A stretch of 64,000 nucleotides of DNA, taken from the NCBI GenBank assembly GCA_947084935.1, contig CAMTUH010000006.1:1-64000 (forward strand), given 5' to 3'. Shown one piece after another: positions 32,819 through 42,240 of the stretch. The stretch comes from CAMTUH01 sp947084935 (GTDB taxonomy: Bacteria; Pseudomonadota; Gammaproteobacteria; Coxiellales; Coxiellaceae). The position numbers and the translations under genes are program-made. The stretch's first letter is position 1; each line of letters opens with the position of its first letter. The notes below the pieces were generated by a model. That model searched no databases, was not told where the DNA came from, and was given only the letters and a program-made list of their open reading frames with translations.

Positions 32819-33511
32819 TTATTTCTTCTTCACCGAAATCAAATTCACTTTGAAAACGAGCACTTCGTTTGGCCCAATAACGCCAGGAGCACCTTGCGCG
32901 CCGTACGCCAAGTTCGCGGGGACGTATAATTCCCATGTCGCGCCCGGTTTCATTTGCGTTAATGCTTCTTGCCAGCCTTTAATCACGCCATTGACGGGAA
33001 AAGTAGCGGGTTTACCGCGCTTATATGAGCTGTCAAACACTTTGCCGTCAATCAATCGGCCTTCGTAATTCACCGTGACGATGTCCGTCGCCGTGGGGCT
33101 TTGCCCACTTCCGGCTTCAATTACTTTGTATTGCAAGCCGCTCGGCGTTGTTACGACACCCGGTTTCTTTTTATTCGCGTCTAAAAAAGCTTGGCCTTTC
33201 TGTGCGTTTTCTTCACTCATTTTTTTCATCTTCGCTTGTAGTTTTTGCATGGATTGTTTTTGGAAATTTTCCAACGTTTGACGAATTTGATCCTCCGTCA
33301 ATTGCGTTTGATTACCCTGGTAACCATCCGTCAAACCCGATAAAAAAGCTTGGGGATTAACAGGTATATCATGAGCTTTAAACGCTCTGCCTGTCATCAC
33401 GCCCATTGAGTAACTTAATTTATCGTGGTCACTCTTAAGTGGAGTAGCCGCTTGAGTCGTCGTAATTAAACACAGAGCAGTACCCAATGCGGGTATCAAT
33501 AATCGTTTCAT
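32819..33511 (-). CDS. mip: Mip-like FKBP-type peptidyl-prolyl isomerase
   Basis: The 230-residue protein has a signal peptide (LLIPALGTALCLITTTQA), an N-terminal dimerisation domain with a long helix (residues about 70-115, LENFQKQSMQKLQAKMKKMSEE), and a C-terminal FKBP domain (VTVNYEGRLIDGKVFDSSYKRG, GVIKGWQEALTQMKPG, YGAQGAPGVIGPN). It acts in the periplasm or at the surface. Mip proteins aid intracellular infection in Legionella and Coxiella. Length equals the Coxiella form as I recall it. Confidence 0.93.
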   Translation of the reverse strand: MKRLLIPALGTALCLITTTQAATPLKSDHDKLSYSMGVMTGRAFKAHDIPVNPQAFLSGLTDGYQGNQTQLTEDQIRQTLENFQKQSMQKLQAKMKKMSEENAQKGQAFLDANKKKPGVVTTPSGLQYKVIEAGSGQSPTATDIVTVNYEGRLIDGKVFDSSYKRGKPATFPVNGVIKGWQEALTQMKPGATWELYVPANLAYGAQGAPGVIGPNEVLVFKVNLISVKKK

Positions 33512-33615
33512 TGGAGGGTTCTCCTTCCCGAGTTGTGTGCCAAAACGAGCTTCATCTTAACAAGGATTTAAGAAGAATTCATCCTTTCACGGCGAAGCCC
33601 GACCACAACCACAAC

Positions 33616-36600
33616 TTACTCCACCATCACCATCAGACTCGCGTTGCCGCCCGCGGCGGTGGTATTGATCGTCAAAGTGCTCTCGGTACACAAGCGCGAC
33701 AAGTAATGCGGGCCACCGGCTTTGGGTCCGGTACCCGACAAACGACTGCCGCCAAACGGCTGCAATCCGACAACGGCACCGACCGTGTTGCGATTCACGT
33801 AAATATTTCCGGCCTTAATGCGTCGTTGGATATAATCCACGGTTTCATCGATGCGACTTTGAATGCCAAACGTCAATCCGTAACCCAATGCGTTAATCTC
33901 GTCGATGACGCGATCCAAATGATCCCGTTTGTAACGGATCACGTGTAAAATCGGCCCGAAGACTTCTTTCGTCAACAAACGCAAATCGGATAATTCGTAA
34001 GCCTGCGGAGCGACGTACGTGCCGTGTTGTGCCTCTGAGGGCAATACCACTTTATAAATTAATTTCGCTTCTTTCTGCAGAAAGGTTTGATGCGCTTCCA
34101 ACATTTTTTTCGCTTCGAGATCGATGACCGGACCAACGTCCGTCGACAGCAATAAGGGATCACCCACGCTCATTTCCGCCATGGCACCGGCCAGCATTTT
34201 TAACACACCGTCCGCAATGTCTTCTTGAATAAACAACACGCGCAAGGCCGAGCACCGTTGTCCCGCGCTATCAAACGCGGAAACCATCACGTCGCGAATT
34301 AATTGTTCGGGCAACGCTGTGGAATCGGCAATCATGGCATTAATGCCTCCCGTTTCCGCAATTAACGGGATAATTTCACCCTCGCGCTGCGCCAGGTTTC
34401 TCTGAATGGTTTTAGCGGTGGCGTTCGATCCCGTTAATAAAACCCCACTGACGTTGGGATTTTTTACCAATGCAGTACCCACCACATCGCCACGACCCGG
34501 CATGAGTTGTACGACGTCTTTAGGAATGCCCGCTTCGTGCAATAACTGAATGACCAATGCTCCTGCGAGCGTGGTTTGCTTGGATGGTTTTGCAATGACA
34601 GCATTGCCTGCGACTAAAGAAGCCACGACTTGTCCGGTAAAAATTGCAATGGGAAAATTCCACGGACTGACACACAACATCACACCACGACCCTGCATGC
34701 GCAACACGTCGGTTTCACCCGTGTACCCGGATAACGGCGTATCACTGAGGTACATTTCAGCTTGCACCGCGTAGTAACGACAAAAATCGATCGCTTCGCG
34801 TACCTCAGAGAGTGCATTCGGTACAGTTCTTCCGCCTTCTCGAACGGTTAAATACATCAAATCCGCACGGTTTTCTTCTAATAAATTGGCTGCTTTTCGT
34901 AACAGCGCCGCGCGTTCCTGCACTCCTCGCTGATCCCATGCCTCGTACGCTTTCGTGGCATTTTGAACGGCTTGCGCCATATCGTCAGCAGTCGCTTCTT
35001 CCGTGACTCCTACGGTTCGGCGGTGATCCGAAGGATCCAATACCGGCCTTCCGTTTTTCACTTCACGATTAAACGGCGCTGCCTGCCATTCTTTTTTCGA
35101 AGCCGCATAAAAAGCATCGGATAATGGGTCCAATTCTACGGGATTGCTGAGATCCACGCCCGATGAATTAATTCGACCCTCCCCGTAAATATTTTTCGGT
35201 AACGGAATTTTGGGGTTCGGAATTTCTTCAACTGATTTAATAAATGCAACCGGACTCTCAATTAACACCGAAATGGGTGTTTTTTTATCGGCAATTCGAT
35301 TGACAAATGAACTGTTGGCACCATTCTCCAGGAGACGTCGAACCAAATAAGGCAATAAATCTTCGTGTTTCCCAACTGGCGCATAAATACGGCACGGTAA
35401 TTTAAGTTTGTTGACGATGTAATCGTGCAACGCTTTTCCCATGCCTTGAAGATTTTGAAACTCAAATTCGTAATCGTGATACTCGTCTCCCATCAGCGTC
35501 AAAATAGCAGCAACGGAGTACGCATTGTGCGTCGCAAATTGCGGGTACAACGCGTCTTGCGCGGATAACATTTTTTTAGCACAAGCGAGATAGGAAATAT
35601 CGGTGTTCGCTTTTCGCGTGAAAACCGGATAGTTTTTCAACCCACCCATTTGCGTGAGCTTAATTTCGGTATCCCAATAAGCACCTTTCACCAATCGAAC
35701 GGGAATGCGACGACTCCCTCGACGAGACAAATCAATTAACCACTCGATCAACGTCAACGCGCGTTTTTGATAAGCTTGAATAGCTAACCCCAAACCTTCC
35801 CAGTCTGCAAAATTGGAATCTAAAAATAATCCTTGAAAAATATCCAAGGACATATCCAATCGATCGGCTTCTTCAGCATCGATCGTCATGCTAATGCCGA
35901 GCTTTTTAGCATGCAACGCCAATTGCTTTACGCGCGTGATTAAATACGGCACGGTAATTTCGCGCTTTTCGTATTCGTAACGCGGATGCAGCGCCGATAA
36001 TTTGACGGAAATGCTCGGCGCCGTATCAAATTCTCTGGAATGATCACTCGCACCCAACACCGATATAGCGTGGTAATAAGCATTGTAATAGCGATCCGCG
36101 TCTTCCTGCGTACGCGCCACTTCCCCCAACATATCGTAGGAATAACAATAACCTTGATTAATCGCATCGGAAGAATGTTTTAATGCTTCTTCGATCGTTC
36201 TGCCTACGACAAAATTTTCGCTCAGTAATTTCATCGCTTCGCGAACGGCTTTTCGGATGACGGGCTCACCGCTCTTTCGAACCAAGCTCTGCCAGATATT
36301 TTTAAAATAACCCGATTTAGATTTTTGTAAAATCTTACCCGACAGCGCGAGCCCCCACGTCGCAAAATTCACGAACGCCGATTCACCTTCACCCACGCGT
36401 TTATCCCAAGCGGCGCTGGTTAATTTATCGCGAATGAGTAAATTTTCGGTTTCTTTATCGGGTATGCGCAACAGTGCTTCCGCCAAGCACATTAATAAAA
36501 TACCTTCTTCCGTTGAAAGATCGTAATGCATCATCAGCGCTTCCATGCCGCCTTTTTCGCTTTCTTCTTCACGGATTTTTGTGACGAGTTCCTCTGCAAA

Positions 36601-36762
36601 ACCCGAAATTTTTTGTTCCAGCTCGGGCGTGAACGCCAGCATTTCTAACAAATGCTTCACGCAGCCCGCTTCATCCATGCGATAAGCGTTGTGCAATGCA
36701 ACACGCAACGGCGTTTTTTCAGAAATCGGCTGAGTTAAAAACAAATTAGTTTCTTTCATCAT
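33616..36762 (-). CDS. putA: Bifunctional proline dehydrogenase / P5C dehydrogenase
   Basis: The 1048-residue enzyme oxidises proline to glutamate. The FAD-dependent PRODH barrel occupies about residues 100-500 (SVKLSALHPRYE, YEFEFQNLQGMG, YLVRRLLENGANSSFVNR); the P5C dehydrogenase follows with Glu in AETGGINAM and catalytic Cys in AGQRCSALRV. It lacks the N-terminal ribbon-helix-helix of enterobacterial PutA, so it is a purely catalytic form that cannot repress its own gene. ATG 36762 is preferred over a TTG at 36777. Downstream of ppa with an 18-base gap, likely cotranscribed. Confidence 0.95.
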   Translation of the reverse strand: MMKETNLFLTQPISEKTPLRVALHNAYRMDEAGCVKHLLEMLAFTPELEQKISGFAEELVTKIREEESEKGGMEALMMHYDLSTEEGILLMCLAEALLRIPDKETENLLIRDKLTSAAWDKRVGEGESAFVNFATWGLALSGKILQKSKSGYFKNIWQSLVRKSGEPVIRKAVREAMKLLSENFVVGRTIEEALKHSSDAINQGYCYSYDMLGEVARTQEDADRYYNAYYHAISVLGASDHSREFDTAPSISVKLSALHPRYEYEKREITVPYLITRVKQLALHAKKLGISMTIDAEEADRLDMSLDIFQGLFLDSNFADWEGLGLAIQAYQKRALTLIEWLIDLSRRGSRRIPVRLVKGAYWDTEIKLTQMGGLKNYPVFTRKANTDISYLACAKKMLSAQDALYPQFATHNAYSVAAILTLMGDEYHDYEFEFQNLQGMGKALHDYIVNKLKLPCRIYAPVGKHEDLLPYLVRRLLENGANSSFVNRIADKKTPISVLIESPVAFIKSVEEIPNPKIPLPKNIYGEGRINSSGVDLSNPVELDPLSDAFYAASKKEWQAAPFNREVKNGRPVLDPSDHRRTVGVTEEATADDMAQAVQNATKAYEAWDQRGVQERAALLRKAANLLEENRADLMYLTVREGGRTVPNALSEVREAIDFCRYYAVQAEMYLSDTPLSGYTGETDVLRMQGRGVMLCVSPWNFPIAIFTGQVVASLVAGNAVIAKPSKQTTLAGALVIQLLHEAGIPKDVVQLMPGRGDVVGTALVKNPNVSGVLLTGSNATAKTIQRNLAQREGEIIPLIAETGGINAMIADSTALPEQLIRDVMVSAFDSAGQRCSALRVLFIQEDIADGVLKMLAGAMAEMSVGDPLLLSTDVGPVIDLEAKKMLEAHQTFLQKEAKLIYKVVLPSEAQHGTYVAPQAYELSDLRLLTKEVFGPILHVIRYKRDHLDRVIDEINALGYGLTFGIQSRIDETVDYIQRRIKAGNIYVNRNTVGAVVGLQPFGGSRLSGTGPKAGGPHYLSRLCTESTLTINTTAAGGNASLMVMVE

Positions 36763-36780
36763 AAGCGGAATTACCAAACT

Positions 36781-37311
36781 TTAAGACGAGCTCTGACAGC
36801 GTCTCACGCCTTCTTTAAGTTCCTTTTCCGCGGCGGCTTTGTCTTCCCATCCTTTGATTTTGACCCATTTATTGGGTTCGAGATCTTTATAATGCTCGAA
36901 AAAGTGTTCCAGCGCTTTCAGCAACATGAGCGGAACGTCTTTCAACGATTTTACGTGGGCCAACTGCAGGCAGGCTTTTTCAATCGGTGCTGCCAATATT
37001 TTGCTGTCCTCACCTTTCTCGTCCGCCATGCTCAATAACCCAATCGGGCGCACGCGAAGCAGACAACCCGGTACAACCGGATACGGCGTCATGACCAGAA
37101 CGTCTACGGGATCCCCATCCTCAGCCAGAGTACTCGGCACAAAACCGTAATTGCAGGGGTAGCGCATGGGCGTTGGCGTGAAACGATCGACCACCAGCAA
37201 GCCCGTGTCTTTATCAAATTCGTATTTGACCTCGCCTTGGTCGGCTGGGATTTCAATAATGGCATGAAAGTCCTCTGGGATTTTAACTCCCGCTGGGATA
37301 TTTAAAGCCAT
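36781..37311 (-). CDS. ppa: Inorganic pyrophosphatase (family I)
   Basis: The 176-residue protein has the family I active site (EIPADQGEVKYEFDKDTG, YPCNYGFVPSTLAEDGDPVDVLV, ALEHFFEHYKDLEPNKWVK). It hydrolyses pyrophosphate and so drives biosynthesis. ATG 37311 follows a GGAGGG site; the upstream extension to 37347 is not needed. Confidence 0.96.
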   Translation of the reverse strand: MALNIPAGVKIPEDFHAIIEIPADQGEVKYEFDKDTGLLVVDRFTPTPMRYPCNYGFVPSTLAEDGDPVDVLVMTPYPVVPGCLLRVRPIGLLSMADEKGEDSKILAAPIEKACLQLAHVKSLKDVPLMLLKALEHFFEHYKDLEPNKWVKIKGWEDKAAAEKELKEGVRRCQSSS

Positions 37312-37357
37312 GCAACCCTCCTTCTGTCTGCCTAAAAACGGCGACATTATATCAGGT

Positions 37358-37804
37358 TTATCGGCGAGACTGGAAAAAAGCTTTTAATAAGTGGGCGCAG
37401 TCATCGGCCATGACACCCCCTTCCCACAGAATGCGGTGATTAAGACGCGGTTCATCCAGTAATTGAAACACGCTGCGAACGGCGCCCGCACGGGAATCAA
37501 AGGCACCGAAGACCAAGCGCTTCACACGTGCTTGGATCAAAGCACCCACACACATGGCACACGGTTCAAGAGTGACGTACAGAGTCGTGTCGACCAACCG
37601 ATAATTTTGCGCTTGCTCAGCGGCCCGGCGAAGAGCGACGATCTCGGCATGCGCGGTAGGATCGTTCGATGAAATCGGCTGATTAAATCCTTCCGCAATA
37701 ATCTGATCGTCTTTTACCAGCACGGCGCCGATCGGCACTTCACCGTGGCGTTCGGCTTCTTTGGCGCACTCGAGCGCGCGTTGCATGAAAAAAATATCGC
37801 TCAT
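37358..37804 (-). CDS. tadA: tRNA-specific adenosine deaminase
   Basis: The 148-residue protein carries the zinc deaminase motif HAE in PTAHAEIVALRRA and the PCAMC pair in TLEPCAMCVGALIQARV. It converts the wobble A34 of tRNA-Arg(ACG) to inosine. It is followed by ppa and putA on the same strand, with 46 bases to ppa. Confidence 0.95.
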   Translation of the reverse strand: MSDIFFMQRALECAKEAERHGEVPIGAVLVKDDQIIAEGFNQPISSNDPTAHAEIVALRRAAEQAQNYRLVDTTLYVTLEPCAMCVGALIQARVKRLVFGAFDSRAGAVRSVFQLLDEPRLNHRILWEGGVMADDCAHLLKAFFQSRR

Positions 37805-37860
37805 TTGGTTGAGGATATCAAAAATCTCTGCTCACACAAAATTTAAAAATTGCCGTCATT

Positions 37861-37948
37861 CCCGGGTTACGCCCCGAAGCGTGGCTTCACCCAGGCTACG
37901 GATTAAAATGTAGCCTTGATGGAGCGATAGCGAAATCAAGGAATTCCC
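37861..37948. repeat. GTAGCC-family repeat with halves in swapped order
   Basis: Read on the minus strand, the CTTGATTTCGC...CAAGGCTAC half (37948-37910) comes first and the GTAGCCTGG...AACCCGGG half (37899-37861) second, 10 bases apart. This is the opposite order to the other copies, so it is either part of a head-to-tail array or a rearranged unit. It lies between tadA and the divergent oxidoreductase. Confidence 0.65.
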
Positions 37949-38044
37949 TACAACCTTTCGCCAGTTTCAGAGCACTGCCATTGATTCACCACTGAAAAAA
38001 TGCCACCATTACCCACGTTTAAAGGGCTTGAGAAGGTCCCCACA

Positions 38045-39019
38045 GTGGAAAAGATTAAAACAGCCGTCATCGGTACGGGTTATCTCGGCAAGTATCACGC
38101 GGAAAAATACGCCCATTTGCCTCAATCGGAACTCATTGCCGTGTGTGACGTCGACTACGAGCGGTGTGCAGCACAGGCCAAAGAATATGGCGTGGAGGCG
38201 GTCCTCGACTACCGATCGTTAGTGGGAAGAGTAGACGCCGTCAGCGTGGCAGTACCGACACCGCTCCACCATTCCGTCGGGCGTTTTTTCCTTGAAAACG
38301 GGATCCATGTTTTGATGGAAAAACCCATCGCCACCACGATCGAAGAAGCCGATGAGCTCATTGCCCTTGCCCATCAGAATCACGTTATTTTGCAAGTGGG
38401 TCATTTGGAACGCTTCAATAACGCTATTCGCGCCGTTGAGTCTTCTGTGTCTAATCCCCGTTTTATTGAATCCGTTCGCTTAGCGCCGTTTAAATTACGC
38501 GGCACGGACGTCAACGTCGTTCTTGATTTAATGATTCACGACATCGACATCATTCAATCCATTGTGAAATCCGACATCCAGCGCATTGCGGCAAACGGAG
38601 CCTCCGTGTTATCGCCTTACATCGACATTGCGAACGCACGCATTGAATTTGCGAATGGCTGTGTCGCGAACGTCACGGCGAGCCGCGTGAGTTTAAAACT
38701 TGAACGGAAACTCCGCATTTTTCAACACGACAGTTACATCGCCATCGATTTAGATCACAAAAAAATTGCCGTACACCGCAAAGGCGCTCGAGAAATGTTC
38801 CCCGGTATACCGGAGATTATCAATGAAGAACAATCTTTCGATAAAGGCGACGCGCTGAAAGATCAAATTTGCGCTTTTCTCAATTCGGTTATTCATAAAA
38901 CCCCACCGATGGTTTCCGGTGAAGAAGGTCGTCGCGCGCTGGCCACGGCACTCGAAATTTCTTTGATCGTACGACGCAGCAACGAACAACACCCCATTCC
39001 TGAACTGATCGATGTCTGA
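38045..39019 (+). CDS. Gfo/Idh/MocA-family NAD(P)-dependent oxidoreductase
   Basis: The protein has an N-terminal Rossmann fold (KTAVIGTGYLGKYHAEKYA), the EKP motif in HVLMEKPIA, the HLERFNNA segment, and a C-terminal alpha/beta domain with MIHDIDII. I choose GTG 38045 (324 residues) because GAGAAGG lies 8 bases before it; ATG 38000 adds 15 residues but has no ribosome site. The gene overlaps lpxB by 8 bases. Members next to lpx genes can oxidise UDP-GlcNAc at C3 on the way to amide-linked lipid A (GnnA), but no GnnB aminotransferase is adjacent, so the substrate stays open. Confidence 0.85.
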   Translation: MEKIKTAVIGTGYLGKYHAEKYAHLPQSELIAVCDVDYERCAAQAKEYGVEAVLDYRSLVGRVDAVSVAVPTPLHHSVGRFFLENGIHVLMEKPIATTIEEADELIALAHQNHVILQVGHLERFNNAIRAVESSVSNPRFIESVRLAPFKLRGTDVNVVLDLMIHDIDIIQSIVKSDIQRIAANGASVLSPYIDIANARIEFANGCVANVTASRVSLKLERKLRIFQHDSYIAIDLDHKKIAVHRKGAREMFPGIPEIINEEQSFDKGDALKDQICAFLNSVIHKTPPMVSGEEGRRALATALEISLIVRRSNEQHPIPELIDV

Positions 39020-40145
39020 GTCTCACGAAAAAAAAATCCTGATCATCGCGGGTGAAGCATCGGGTGATCTCTTAGGCGCTCACCTGGCAAAAACGTTAAA
39101 AACCTTCGATCCCACCCTTCATCTTTCCGGCATGGGTGGGCAGCAAATGCGGGAAGCCGGCGTTGATATTTTTATCGATGCCGATAAGCTGGCCGTGGTT
39201 GGCGCCTTTGAAGTCATAAAACATCTGGGTGATATCTTAGCCGCCATGCGCGTTTTGAAGCATCGATTTGCTCACGAAAAACCCGACCTCGTCATTTTCA
39301 TCGATTATCCCGGATTCAATTTGCGTATGGCCAGACAGGCAAAAAAAGCGGGAATTAAAGTGCTTTATTACGTCAGCCCACAAATTTGGGCGTGGCGTTA
39401 CAACCGCATTAAAAAAATCCGAAAAAATGTCGACCGAATGGCCGTTTTATTGTCGTTCGAAGAAAAAATTTACCAAAAAGAAAACGTGCCCGTCAGTTTT
39501 GTCGGGCACCCTCTAGTAGATATTGCAACGCCCACGGTATCGCGTGAAACCGTTTACTCACAATTTAACCTTGATCCCAACAAACCCATTGTCGCACTAT
39601 TTCCGGGCAGTCGACACCATGAAGTCAATCGTCTCTTACCCATTATGGTGGATGCCGCAAAATTAATCCGCGCACGCATTCCCGACGTGCAATTCGTATT
39701 GCCACTCGCTCCCAATTTATCAATCGAGAACGTTTGCTCATTCTTATCGCCGGACATCCGTGTTATTCAACATAATACGTATAATGTGCTTTCGGTGTGC
39801 GACGCTGCGATCGCCGTTTCGGGAACTGTGACCCTGGAAATCGCTTTACAAAAAGTCCCATTGGTAATTATTTATAAAATGGCGCCTTTCAGTTATTGGC
39901 TGGGCACAAAATTAATTGACGTGCCATTCATCGGGCTGTGCAATTTGGTTGCCGAAGAGCGAGTAGCGTTAGAACTCATCCAAAAAACCGTTACACCCGA
40001 AGCCATCGCAAATGAAATTTGTCGGCTGTTGAACGATGACGATTATCGCCAGTCTCTATTAACTAAATTAGCGACCGTTCGCTCCAAACTGGGCGGTGGC
40101 GATGCCTCTCGCAAAGTGGCACAACTTGCATTGGATCTGTTATGA
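39012..40145 (+). CDS. lpxB: Lipid-A-disaccharide synthase
   Basis: The 377-residue GT19 enzyme joins lipid X to UDP-2,3-diacylglucosamine at the inner membrane. Visible family motifs are IIAGEASGDLLGAHL, DYPGFNLRMA, YYVSPQIWAWRYNRIKKI, FVGHPLVD, LFPGSRHHEV and SGTVTLEIAL. It overlaps the upstream oxidoreductase and ends in an ATGA overlap with the next gene, so the three form an operon. lpxB here is away from the lpxD-fabZ-lpxA cluster (42-45 kb), which lies on the opposite strand. Confidence 0.96.
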   Translation: MSESHEKKILIIAGEASGDLLGAHLAKTLKTFDPTLHLSGMGGQQMREAGVDIFIDADKLAVVGAFEVIKHLGDILAAMRVLKHRFAHEKPDLVIFIDYPGFNLRMARQAKKAGIKVLYYVSPQIWAWRYNRIKKIRKNVDRMAVLLSFEEKIYQKENVPVSFVGHPLVDIATPTVSRETVYSQFNLDPNKPIVALFPGSRHHEVNRLLPIMVDAAKLIRARIPDVQFVLPLAPNLSIENVCSFLSPDIRVIQHNTYNVLSVCDAAIAVSGTVTLEIALQKVPLVIIYKMAPFSYWLGTKLIDVPFIGLCNLVAEERVALELIQKTVTPEAIANEICRLLNDDDYRQSLLTKLATVRSKLGGGDASRKVAQLALDLL

Positions 40146-41677
40146 AGCGGTACGGGTGGATCGCTCTTCTCATTGTCTTTGCACTTGCCGTTGTTATTCA
40201 ATCGCATATTTTTATGAGCTGGGACGTGGGCTGGCACCTCTTGGATACGCAACGCCTCGTGGCGGGCGGTACGTACACGCGCGATTTCTTTGATATTAAC
40301 CCGCCGATGATTTTTTATTTATTGATCCCACCGGTTTTAATCAACAAATGGTTTGGTGGAAGTATCGTCGGCGTTTTCCGCGGTTATATTTTTATAATCT
40401 CAATTTTATCCTTATTAACCAGTTATACGATTACCCGGCGTTTGTTTTCGAAAGACGATTCTTTTATACACGGTGTATTGATATGCGCGATCGCCGTGGT
40501 ATTCACGATATTACCGATCTACGAGTTCGGCCAGCGCGATCCTTTTGTTTTACTGTTGCTGACTCCGTATATTTTATCCGTTGCCCTTCGTGCCAAGGGA
40601 AATCACTTATCGAAATCCCTAAGCCTGTGGATCGGGTTCCTGGCAGGATTAGGGTTTTCACTGAATCTCGAATTTTTATTTCTGTTTTTTCTGCTGGAAA
40701 TCTATTTAAAATTGACCCGAACGGCCCGATTTTTTCGTACTGAAACCGTTACCCTCCTTACCGTTGTCGTTCTGTATCTTCTCAGTATTGTTATTTTCTT
40801 TCCTGACTATATCTCCCACGTTTTACCGCTGGTCTTTTACTTGTATGCCGACACGTTTAATTTACCCTGGTCGACTATGCTATTCAGCGCAGTAACATTA
40901 ACCTGGCTGTCGTCATTTGTTTTTTTTATTATTGAATGGAAATCCACGCGTTATAAAACTGTTGCGTTTACTTTATTTGCTTCTGCAACGATTTTTTTAG
41001 CTCTGTACCTTGCTACACGAAAATTGTGGTACTACCACATGGTGCCAACACTTGGATTTTCGAGCTTATTACTGGTTTTTCTCCTGAGCGAGAACCTTCA
41101 TCGTCTGCACCAGAAAATTCTGAGGAAAAAATCAAAATGGACAGCCGTTGCAAAGGTAACAGCACTGTATGTGTTATTAATTTGGTTTCCGCTCGTGACT
41201 ATTACTCAACTGACTGCTGTTAGCTGGAAAACCTATACCAATCCCAACACCGCGATCAATCAATTGATTGCGCACGTAAAATCTAAAAGCGTGCAGACTA
41301 TTTACGTATTTTCAACCACCGTGACACCCGCGGGTATTTTAATTCCGTATGTCCCCGTAGATTTAGGATCGCGATTTGCGGGATTTTGGATGTTACCCGG
41401 AATTATTGAACACGAACGCAGAGCATTAAATCCAGACCAAAAAATCCAACTGGAAAAAACAAAACAATTCCTGAATAACGCCGTGGTGGAAGATTTTATT
41501 CGCTACGAACCCGAGCTGGTATTCGTCGACGTGACCCCGCAGAAACTTTATTTCCCACCGGGACCTTTCGATTACCTTCGCTACTTCAGCAAAGACACGC
41601 GATTTGCGCAATTGTGGCGCTCGTATCACTATGAAACTACGATCGCGAATTTCGCACTTTTCAGGAAAGCATCGTAA
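40142..41677 (+). CDS. Polytopic membrane glycosyltransferase-like protein (GT39/ArnT type)
   Basis: The 511-residue protein has about 10-12 membrane helices and a periplasmic C-terminal part of about 130 residues. The first loop holds SWDVGWHLLDTQRLVAGGTYTRDFFDINPP, whose Asp and the DxxPP-like end resemble the acidic catalytic loop of lipid-linked-sugar transferases. It is coupled to lpxB by ATGA overlap, which suggests transfer of a sugar to lipid A or LPS in the periplasm. The donor and acceptor are unknown. Confidence 0.75.
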   Translation: MKRYGWIALLIVFALAVVIQSHIFMSWDVGWHLLDTQRLVAGGTYTRDFFDINPPMIFYLLIPPVLINKWFGGSIVGVFRGYIFIISILSLLTSYTITRRLFSKDDSFIHGVLICAIAVVFTILPIYEFGQRDPFVLLLLTPYILSVALRAKGNHLSKSLSLWIGFLAGLGFSLNLEFLFLFFLLEIYLKLTRTARFFRTETVTLLTVVVLYLLSIVIFFPDYISHVLPLVFYLYADTFNLPWSTMLFSAVTLTWLSSFVFFIIEWKSTRYKTVAFTLFASATIFLALYLATRKLWYYHMVPTLGFSSLLLVFLLSENLHRLHQKILRKKSKWTAVAKVTALYVLLIWFPLVTITQLTAVSWKTYTNPNTAINQLIAHVKSKSVQTIYVFSTTVTPAGILIPYVPVDLGSRFAGFWMLPGIIEHERRALNPDQKIQLEKTKQFLNNAVVEDFIRYEPELVFVDVTPQKLYFPPGPFDYLRYFSKDTRFAQLWRSYHYETTIANFALFRKAS

Positions 41678-41690
41678 ATGCAGCTCCTAC

Positions 41691-42167
41691 TCAGAATCCC
41701 GACTGTACTTTCGCGAGTATTTGACCGGCTTTCGTTACTTTTCCGGTGCTGGGATCAAAGTTCGGCGGGTTGTTCGGATCCTGAATTACCATGACTTGCG
41801 TTGCAAAATCACTCGGGGTAATCGTTTGAGATCCGGTATAGGCATTACTGTTCACGGGTGAAATCGTCGCCGTTGCAATATCGGCGCACCCCATTCCTGG
41901 ACCGGCATTAAAAACTTCTGTTTGCTTAAAAGCAACGCTGTCTGACCAGCAGGGATTTTTAGGGTCCTTGCTCGAAAACAATTTTACCGACAGGGTCGGC
42001 GCAAAGCTATCGTTCCCAGGAGTGACGTGATTGGTGATCATCACTTGTTGCGTCGGTGTGTCACCCAGGAATAAATGAAACGGAGAAAGCCCAAAATCAG
42101 CCATGGCCAATGGGGTGATGAATGTCGCACCAAGCACGAGCGCAAGACGAGTTTTGTTCGATAGCAT
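41691..42167 (-). CDS. Small exported protein of unknown function
   Basis: ATG 42167 has GGAG upstream and opens a signal peptide (MLSNKTRLALVLGATFITPL, cut near AMA-DFG). The mature protein of about 135 residues has two Cys (NPCW and MGCAD) and is predicted mostly beta. A longer frame to 42290 only reaches into the lpxA end. No family recognised. It follows lpxA with a 73-base gap on the same strand and is convergent to the glycosyltransferase-like gene. Confidence 0.7.
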   Translation of the reverse strand: MLSNKTRLALVLGATFITPLAMADFGLSPFHLFLGDTPTQQVMITNHVTPGNDSFAPTLSVKLFSSKDPKNPCWSDSVAFKQTEVFNAGPGMGCADIATATISPVNSNAYTGSQTITPSDFATQVMVIQDPNNPPNFDPSTGKVTKAGQILAKVQSGF

Positions 42168-42240
42168 GAGCTTTCTCCAACAAGTTAGCTTTATAGGTTG
42201 GTATAGGCAGGTAGTATAAGACCTGAACATTAAGGAAATA

